A DNA stretch of 64,000 nucleotides from Hormiphora californensis (taxonomy: Eukaryota > Ctenophora > Tentaculata > Cydippida > Pleurobrachiidae), in contig CM035361.1 of the NCBI GenBank assembly GCA_020137815.1, positions 6,360,631 through 6,424,630 of the forward strand. Reading direction: 5' to 3'. The notes below the pieces were generated by a model that was not told the DNA's origin, made no database searches, and was given only the letters and a program-made list of their open reading frames with translations. Numbering within the stretch: position 1 is the stretch's first letter; each line of letters opens with the position of its first letter. The position numbers and the translations under genes are program-made. This document shows, in pieces, positions 34,468-44,014 of the stretch.

Positions 34468-36370
34468 TAACTCTTTTAAGCGACAGTGCTGTGTGTTCTC
34501 TCAAAACTCTTATTCTTAGTGAACAGCAGGGAAAAGAATTGGGGAGAGAAAGTGAGAGACAGGGTGCCCCCTTGAGAGAGATTATCTCGCGCGGCGCATT
34601 GGCACGTGCGGTTTGAGCGCTGGCAGGCTTTTACATGTTACTATCTTGCTCTCTCTCACTCACTAGCTGCATTCTGATTGGCTGTTATCGATCACATGTG
34701 CGCAGTCACAGGCTATCCCTGTGCACTAGGACTTATCACGTGATCTTTCACGTGACCAGATGCTGTGATCCCCTGTCAGTTAAGAGTTTTAAAGAGTTTA
34801 TACGTCGCTAAGTAGCGGCGCTTACCACCCAAGCTACGATTGCCTACAACTGCTACACAATTTCCAGGGTGTTTGACAGCACACGCAAGCGTGCACGCTC
34901 CCTGAAAGCGCCTAACAAAATCGCACAAAACCCCTCAAAACGGAGGATTCCTATCGGACAAATGCGCGTTTTGACCACATAGTGCCAGGGGTGATTTCTG
35001 ACAGCTATTGACGTAGTCAGATGCAGTAGTGCCGACTTGATCCAAACACTTATCATTCATCTCTCTCTGTCTCTAGTGCAGCCAGTTGGTGGCGCAAGAC
35101 CCCGGCCCCGTTCAGATCTGTCTGGCAGCGCCAGAACCCAAGTTGAAAGTGCGCTCAGATGGGGTTGGCGGCGTCGGAAGGTTCAGATACAGATCAGGTT
35201 GGCGGCGGCGCCAGATCCCGTTCAGATTCGATCAGGTCGGCGGCGCCAGACCCCGTTCAGATCAGGTTGGCGCCGCCAGAACCCGACCAGAACAGGTTGG
35301 CGGCGCCATGGACCCCGTTCAGTTCAGGTTGGCGGCGCCAGACTACGTTCAGATCAGGCTGGCTCCGCCAGACCCCGTCAGAACTTGGCCACATTGATGC
35401 CTAAGTGAGATCGATCTCACATCTCGCATCTCGCGGAGCGAGAATAGGTTGCAATGGAGCCAAGTTCAGAACAGGTTGGCGGCGCCAGAATACGTTCAGA
35501 TCAGGTTGGCGGCGCCAGACCCCGTTCAGAACTTGGCCACATTGATGCCTAAGTGAGATCGATCTCGCATCTCGCGGAGCGAGAATAGGTTGCAATGGAG
35601 CCAAGTTCAGATCAGGTTAGCGGCGCCAGATCAGTTGGATATTCGCGCAATGTCAGACTTCGTGGGCCTTATTTCCCTCTCTGGAGACATTTCAAAACAC
35701 GTTTTATTTATTTGGAAGTCAGTCAGTTTAACTTCGGAAGTAAAATCAGGTAAAATAGCTGTTTATAATAATACAGTACATATTAACAGCTATAAATAGC
35801 ATAGGCATATAATAGCATCTTCATATTAGATATAATATAATAGCAAATGAGAATATTGCAGTTGCAGACTATTCTCAGGGGGGTTCAGCCAGTTCACTGT
35901 AGACTCTACAGTAGAGACTCTACAGTAGAGTGCAGTAGGGCCCGGGATTGATCTATATCGAACCCCCACAGGGCGTGACAGCGACATAATTGGTTGCTGG
36001 AGCTTCTTTGGACTAATTTGGACTAATAAAAAACAAACTTCAAATACTGTGCAGGGAAATATCTTACTATCAATTATCAGATCCCATAACGATCGTGTCA
36101 CTGTATAAATGCACACTGTATTATGCTAAAATAAAAACAGTAAAAACCCGAGCCGAACAAAAAACCCAAAATATTTCTGATTTCTGAATCTGGAAAAGTT
36201 ATTAAAATGTTTCATACACGTGGAAAAATCAGACCAAAATCAGACCAAATCTTCGGATAGTGGATAATCATCATGGTTTCATTTTTAGCATCATAGGAAT
36301 TACTGCAACATGGGAAACTGCAACGCTGAGCAACCAAAAAATAAATCTGTATCAATAATCTATTTCCATA
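34468..36370. other. Non-coding region with a GGCGGCGCCAGA minisatellite
   Basis: From about 35080 to 35640, ~30-bp units of GTTCAGATCAGGTTGGCGGC + GCCAGA repeat; two longer copies include AACTTGGCCACATTGATGCC and a GAGATCGATCTC palindrome. The Arg/Pro-rich frames are repeat-derived. CTACAGTAGAG and related inverted motifs lie at 35895–35935. No supported gene. Confidence 0.6.
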
Positions 36371-36371
36371 T

Positions 36372-36486
36372 CAGGAACCGACCGAAACAAGTGAATAACC
36401 AATCAGAGCTTGTTATTTAGCTCACGTAACTGGTTATCAATATCAGCCAATCAGGGACCAGTATTTCCTGATTCGGTCGGTTCCTG
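36372..36486. mobile_element. hAT-type MITE, full-length, perfect 8-bp TSD
   Basis: CAGGAACCGACCGAAACAAG … TCGGTCGGTTCCTG with TTCCATAT on both sides (36364–36371 and 36487–36494). Contains CCAATCAG twice and a CACGTAAC variant of the central E-box. Confidence 0.9.
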
Positions 36487-36609
36487 TTCCATATCCTAAT
36501 CATGAAATGCAAAAAAGCTATTATAATAACTGTAAATAAAATAATTCTAACTTGCCCTAATCACATCATCTCAAAAAATCAGAAACCTAACTTCCGTGCC
36601 CCGCAACAC

Positions 36610-36950
36610 ACTCTCTTTCACAAAATTCAGAGATCTGAATTCAGAGTCTCTCTCTCACAATTTAGAGATCCGAATTCAGAGTCCCTGATCTCTCACAATT
36701 CAGAGATCCGAATTCAGAGTCCCTCTCTCACAATTCAGAGATCCGAATTCAGAGTCTCTCTCTCACAATTCGAAGATCCGAATTCAGAGTCCCTCTCTCA
36801 CAATTCGAAGATCCGAATTCAGAGTCCCTCTCTCACAATTCAGAGATCCGAATTCAGAGTCTCTCTCTCACAATTCAGAGATCTGAATTCAGAGTCCCTC
36901 TCTCACAATTCGGAGATCTGAATTCAGAGTCCCTCTCTCACAATTCGGAG
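36610..36950. repeat. 35-bp minisatellite at the end of gene C
   Basis: About nine units of CTCTCACAATTCAGAGATCC + GAATTCAGAGTCC. The last unit supplies gene C's final codons and stop. Confidence 0.85.
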
Positions 36951-39900
36951 TCTCTAAGATGGGACCCGGGTGAGTGTTCAGAGGAAGGTAGTGGAGCGTA
37001 GATTGGGTTGGACGCCCTCCTTGGTGGAGAGTGAGCTCTCCTTCCCACTGCTCTACCTGCAATGAAATTAGTGAAATTATTTCGAGAGATGTTCAGCAAG
37101 TTAGATATTAGATATTGTCGCTGTCAGCACGATGCCTGACCAGTGGTCACTGACCACTGGTCAGTGACCACGTTTTCCTCGCTTCTGAGCGCGAGAAAAG
37201 AGTCATGAAAGGTACTGCACTATCAGATATTATTAAACCATTAACTAACCTAATGGTAATGACGTGTTGGGTCTATCTGGTGTCATATCAAAACTATCTC
37301 TCTTCTCATCCTTCTCGGCGTCCAGATCCAAACGGAATTGGGCTCCAAACCGACTCCCATGGTGGGCTGATGGGGCTGTTTTGGCACCTGGAAATGAGTT
37401 ATAGGGATGGTTTAGAAATTAAAGATGTGTAGTAGGAAAATAGAACGGTTCTGTGCATATGATGTACAGTAAAACCTTGTTATGTTCTAACCCTCCCTTT
37501 ACATTTTATGCCCGAAACACTAGGCAAGTAAAACCTTGACCGGACTCGCTTTTGCGACGGAGGTGCGGGGAAATTATTCGGAGGTCCGGTAATATGAATA
37601 TTAATTGAATTAGGGCCAATTCACGCAGTATCGTCGAAGCTGAAGTTGTTATGTTCTAACCCTCTGCGGGCGCGCGAAACAGAGTCTAGCTAAGTAAAGC
37701 TGAAGTGCATTACCTCTTTTCGACATGAATGATTGCCTGAATCGTCGAGCGAAATCTGAGTCCCCCTCAACCCAGTCAGCGTCATCATTGGCCCAATCAT
37801 TGACAACTTCCCGGAACGATTCTATATCTCCCTCCGTGCCTATCTTCATCGTCTGCAGGGTGTGTTAGGTTGTTAGGCCGGTGTGCGGACTCTAGTTAGG
37901 CCAGGTGGTTAGGTTGGGTGGTTATAGGTCATGTGGTTATAGGTTAGGTGGTTATATGTTAGGTGGTTATGTTAGGTGGTTAGATCAGGGTGTGTTAGGT
38001 GGTTATAGTTTAGGGTGGTTATATGTTGGGTGGTTATATCAGGTGGTTAGGTGGTTATAGGTTAGGTTAGGCGGTTAGGTCAGGTTGTTATTTCAGGTGG
38101 TTAGGTTAGGTGGTTATGTCAGGTGGTTAGGTTAGGTGGTTATGTCAGGTTGTTATTTCAGGGTGGTTAGGTCAGGTGGTTAGGTGGTTATGTTAGGTGG
38201 TTAGGTTGGGTGGTTGGGTCAGGTAGTTAGGTTAGGTGGTTAGGTTAGGTGGTCGTGTGGTTAGATCATGTGGTTAGGTTAGGTGGTTAGGTTAGGTGGT
38301 TATGTCAGGTGGTTAGGCTAGGTGGTTATGTCAGGTTGTTATTTCAGGGTGGTTAGGTCAGGTGGTTAGGTGGTTATGTTAGGTGGTTAGGTTGGGTGGT
38401 TGGGTCAGGTAGTTAGGTTAGGTGGTCGTGTGGTTAGATCATGTGGTTAGGTTAGGTGGTTATGTTAGGTGGTTATGTCAGGTGGTTATCTAACTACCAA
38501 TAATTACCAATATAATTACCACTAACTACCAATAATTACCACTAATTACCAATAATTACCAATAATTACCACTAAATACCACTAATTACCACTAATTACC
38601 AATAATTACCACTAACTACCACTAATTACCAATAATTACCACTAATTATCAATAATTACTACTAATTACCAATATAATTACCACTAATTACCACTAATTA
38701 CCTTGAGGATATCGTGTAGGTGAGCCGCGTATTTGAACTCATTTTGTAGCATCTTCTTCGTTGAAACCTCTGTCCCTTCCTCGTGTTGTATTTTCTGTAT
38801 CGTCTTGATGTATGATCGAATTGGTTTCGTGCTCTTCCTTTCCTTCTTTAGCTTCAAACCTGGGAGAAATAACAATTGTTTTTTCGTAATTAAAACGTCT
38901 GAAATGCTTCGTCATATTCCCCCCAATATAAGCATAGAAATCTTTGAAATATCCAGAAAAAACGCTGTCATGTTATGTCAGGAACCGACCGTCAAGTAAA
39001 CAGCCAATCAGAACTCGTTATTTAGGTCACGTGACTGGTTATCAGCCAATCAGGATTCAGGGACCAGTATTTCCTGATTCGGTCGGTTCCTGTGTTATGT
39101 CTAATGCTTCACCTTGCTACGTAGTGTACTCACCTACAACTAGTACGACCACAAGGAGAATAAAGGCGACAATAACCACACCTCCAATTATGTAGTACAT
39201 CTTAGGATCTCTCTTGTGGACTGGGAGGAGGAAGGTGGTTAGATGGAGGAGGGAGGGGGAGGAGGGTGGAGGGGGAGGGGGTGGTTAAAGTGGGTGGAGG
39301 GGGAGGAGGGTGGTTAGATTATGTAGTACATCTTGGGATCCCTCTTGTGGACTGTGGAGGGGGTGGAGGGTGGTTAGAGGGGAGGAGGGTGGTTAGAGGG
39401 GAGGAGGAAGGTGGTTAGATAGAGGGGGTGGTTAGATGGAGGGGGTGGAGGTGGTTAGAGGGGGGGGGGGAGGGGGTGGTTAGATGGAGGGGTGAAGGGT
39501 GGTTAAAGTGGGAGGAGGGTGGTTAATTGGGGTGGTTAGATTATGTAGTACATCTTGGGATCCCTCTTGTGAACTGGAGGGGGGGAGGGTGGTTGGATCA
39601 GGAGGGTGGTTAGATGGGGAGGTGGTTAGATGGGGAGGAGGGTGGTTAGATGGGGAGGGTGGTTAGATGGGCGGTGGTTAGAGGGGGAGGGGGGAGGAGG
39701 GGGTGGTTAGAAGGGGAGGAGGGTGGTCAGAGTGGGAAGGGTAGTGGTTAGATAGGCGGTGGTTAGAGGGGGAGGAGGGTGGTTAGAGGGGGAGGAAGGT
39801 GGTTAGAGGGGGAGGAGGGTGGTTAGAAGGGGAGGAGGAAGATGGTTAAACTGGGAGGAGGGGGAGGTTAGATGGGGGGAGGGGGAGGATGGTGATATGG

Positions 39901-42900
39901 GGTGGGGTCGGTTCCTGGTATATACAAATCACGTACTAATTCTCTCGGTGTCCTCATTGTTCATCACTGTGGTTGATGCTTCATCAATACTTGTATATCC
40001 CTCCGTCTGAGATACAGCCACACACCTGTAATCATATCATAGCTCTCAAAACTTCCGGGTATAATAGCTTAAAATCGAAGCGAAGATTCGAAAATCGTCG
40101 AAAAGTTTGGTCGAAGTTTCGCCGGATTATGTGCAGCATTGGGCAAGAAGATATCATGAATTTGTGCACATCACCTCATTTCAAAGGCATATATTTATTA
40201 CAGCCGGACCCCGACTTACCGGAACTTCGATTTACCGGGAGGATAATCTTCCCCCGAAATAGGAAACTAACAGTATTTGACCCCGATTTACCGGGCAAAA
40301 CCCTTTCCACCGAGCACCCCGGTAAATCGGGGTCCGACTATATATCTTAAAGGTATATATTTATCAACAAATACCTTATCTCATGAGATCCAGTGAGGGA
40401 GGAGATATTGAGGGTGGTGTTAATTGTAGTAGAGTTGTTGATTCCAAGATAAAAACAATACCGCGAACTATCCTTCACCAATTCTCCGTTTATGTACCAA
40501 TATAACCTGTCGGGAGCAGTGTGGTATCAATTGAAAGTGGTGTCACGAAGATGTAATTCACGAGAAAGGACTGGTTAGGAAGGGGTGAGATTTGTATTCA
40601 AATCTGAAGAACTTATGTTTCAATGAGTCCAATTTGGCCCTCTACATAAAAGCTGAAATGGTGGAAAAGAAAGTGTGAAAGATAAAAACATCCCAAGTAT
40701 ATTTCCGATATAATAGCCTACAGGAACCGACCGACACGAGTAAACAACCAACCAGAACTCGCTATTTAGATCACGTGACTGGTTATCAGCCAATCAGGGA
40801 CCACTATTTCCTGATACCTAGGAGGTGGAAACCCGGATGCCATGCAGGTAACAGCGTTGACTCTACTATCGTCCGTTTCTACAGAGTTTTGGTTGTCCTG
40901 GTTAACCTCAGTTCTAACTGTTACCGTTACTGGAAGCACCGGGATACCTGTAATGATAACATACGGTTACCATGGTAACTATGATAACATAAGGTTACCA
41001 TGGTAACTATGATAACATAAGGTAACCATGGTAACTATGATAACATAAGGTAACCATGGTAACTATGATAACATACTTGTCAGGCCAATGCTCTGAACGC
41101 GGTTCTCGCACACTCCTAATTATTAATAAAATTTGAAAGAAATGAGAATAAGGTCAGGCCAATATGCTCTGACAGTAACATACAGTTACCATCATGGTAA
41201 CTATGGTAACACTAACAATGGTAACCATGGTAACTATGGTAACTATGGTAACAATGGTAACCATGGTAACTGAAAACTCACTGGTATGTATGTTTCGAAG
41301 GGCAATTGAGCCGTAATTTCCAATTCCTACACAGGTATATACTCCGTGCGTCTTTATACTACCAGGAACAGCCAGTGCAGTACTGTTGATTTCAGTGACA
41401 TTCTCACTAACACTACCACAAGGGGGAGGAGAGTTAACATGGGAGTAATTGTTAATTAGTTAACTAATTGATCAATTAACTAATTGGGCCACAAATTGAT
41501 TAAGATTTGGTGACGCGGTCACCCCTACACTAGGGCCGCGCGAAGCGCGGCAAACGAAGCCGGCGAAAAGGGGATGTCATCACCAAGATTAAGATGGGAT
41601 TAAGCAGTAGTAGTGAAAACACAACAGGAACTGAAAGTTTAACAAATAAAATTACTAATTAGCAGCTAATCACTGAGTAATTACTAATTACTAATTAACT
41701 AATTAACTCACCCGGATGAGGTTAGTGCCACCCCATTATACAGCCAGGTGACCAGCACACTTCCCTCCACACTACACACTAGATTAGCAGTTGAGCCATA
41801 ATCAGGGAAGATGGTCCGCTCTTGGGATTTTACACTCAGCTGACCTAAATAGATAGGATTGTTAAAGTGTGAAATATATAACAGCTGATGCCTGACCACT
41901 TTCCTCGCTCCGCTAACAGTGAAGAAACGGTCAGTGCATGATAGTTTGACGTGACAGTATCATATGACGTGACAGTATCATATGACGTCACAGTATCATA
42001 TGACGTCACAGTATCATATGACGTGACAGTATCATATGACGTCACAGTATCATATGACGTGACAGTATCATATGACGTCACAGTATCATATGACGTCACA
42101 GTATCATATGACGTCACAGTACCATATGACGTCACAGTACCATATGACGTCACAGTATCATATGACGTCACAGTATCATATGACGTCACAGTGTCATATG
42201 ACGTCACAGTATCATATGACGTCATGAAAGACTTACGGTAACTGCCCACAGAATCAAGTGATCCTATTTTAACAATAACCGGTGTCTCCCTATTATCTTG
42301 TGTAGCCTGACATTGGTATATGAACTCACTGTCAGCTGCTTTAACTTTGTTAATCACTACTTTACGGCCTGACAGGGAAGGGGGAATGTTAGCTCTTCAT
42401 CCACTGTGCCCTCAGCCCACAGGGAAGGGGGAGGGGGAAATGTGAGCTTTTTATCCATTGTGCCCTCAGCCCACCGATTGGACTGGCACAACGTGAGCTC
42501 TTCCAATATCGGATATGATCATTACTGGAATTGGAATGAACTGATATAATGGTTGGGGGATTTGAGGATGGGGGATTGATTGATACTGGCTGCCACTATC
42601 AATTGGCATGAATCAGGAATCTGTTTGTTACCTCTATCAAAGCTGGTATACCGACTACTTGGTATCTTGCAAAGGGTCCCCTCTGAATCACCAAATGTCC
42701 AATAAACACTGAAATGAAATGTTAATTCAGTGACTTTACTGTGTTAAGATGATGAGTTAATTCAGTGAAATATGTTAAGATGATGAGTTAATTCAGTGAA
42801 ATATGTTAAGATGATGAGTTAATTCAGTGAAATATGTTAAGATGATGAGTTAATTCAGTGAAATATGTTAAGATGATGAGTTAATTCAGTGAAATGTGTT

Positions 42901-43302
42901 AAGATGATGTGTTAATTCAGTTACATTACTACTATGTAACCCATCATAGAGGTAGTAAGAGATAGTAAGAGATAGTAAGCCCCTCAATCTCTTCTCACAT
43001 AAACCACGTTACTTTAATTTACAAAAAAGTAACTACGTCGGACCCCGATTTACCGGGATGCTCGGGGGAAAGGGTTTTGGTAAATCGGGGTCAAATACTT
43101 TTAATTTCCTATTTCGGGGGAAGATTATGCTCCCGGTAAATCGGGGTTCCGGTAAATCGGGGTACGACTGTATTTACTGTGTACTCTCGATTCATCGGGG
43201 GAAAGGATCTGGGTAAGGAAAATCGATTGGCACGATGGTGTGATTGATACTTCATATAATTAGACAAACAAACAAACAAACAAACATACATACAGACAGA
43301 GT

Positions 43303-43343
<41 letters not shown>

Positions 43344-43345
43344 GT

Positions 43346-43402
<57 letters not shown>

Positions 43403-43623
43403 AAAACAGACAGACAGACAAACAGACAGAGTACAGACAGACAGACAGAGTACAGACAGACAGACAAACAGACAGACAGAGTACAGACACGCAAGAGCTA
43501 TAGCCATGCTGTAGATCGTTGACAACACCATTATAGCTATAAGGCACACCAAAAAAGTGAGAGACATAGAATAGAATTGAGAGAATGTTGGAGATCAGAA
43601 ATTATTGAAGCTTTTTCCCTGAG

Positions 43624-43693
<70 letters not shown>

Positions 43694-43697
43694 GAGA

Positions 43698-43782
<85 letters not shown>

Positions 43783-43958
43783 GACTTGTTAGAATAGATA
43801 GGAGAGATAGGAGAGGTGCGGAGAGAGGTGTGTGAAGGCACAGCTCAGACTAATGTGCGGGGAGGACCTTGTGGAGGAGGCGCCCATTACGCCTCTTCCA
43901 CAAGGTCCTCCTCCACCCATTATATCACGTGATATAATGAGTGGAAGATTTTCCCCTG

Positions 43959-44014
<56 letters not shown>

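Noticed and set aside
35037-35408. Arg/Pro-rich open frames in three phases
   Set aside because: Repeat-derived from a 30-bp GGCGGCGCCAGA minisatellite; open in several phases at once.
36610-36950. Repeat array considered as CRISPR or coding repeats
   Set aside because: 35-bp tandem units with no spacers. Only the last unit contributes codons, on the other strand.
43244-43567. Cys/Val- and Gln/Thr-rich frames
   Set aside because: (CAGA)n simple sequence in a gene C intron.
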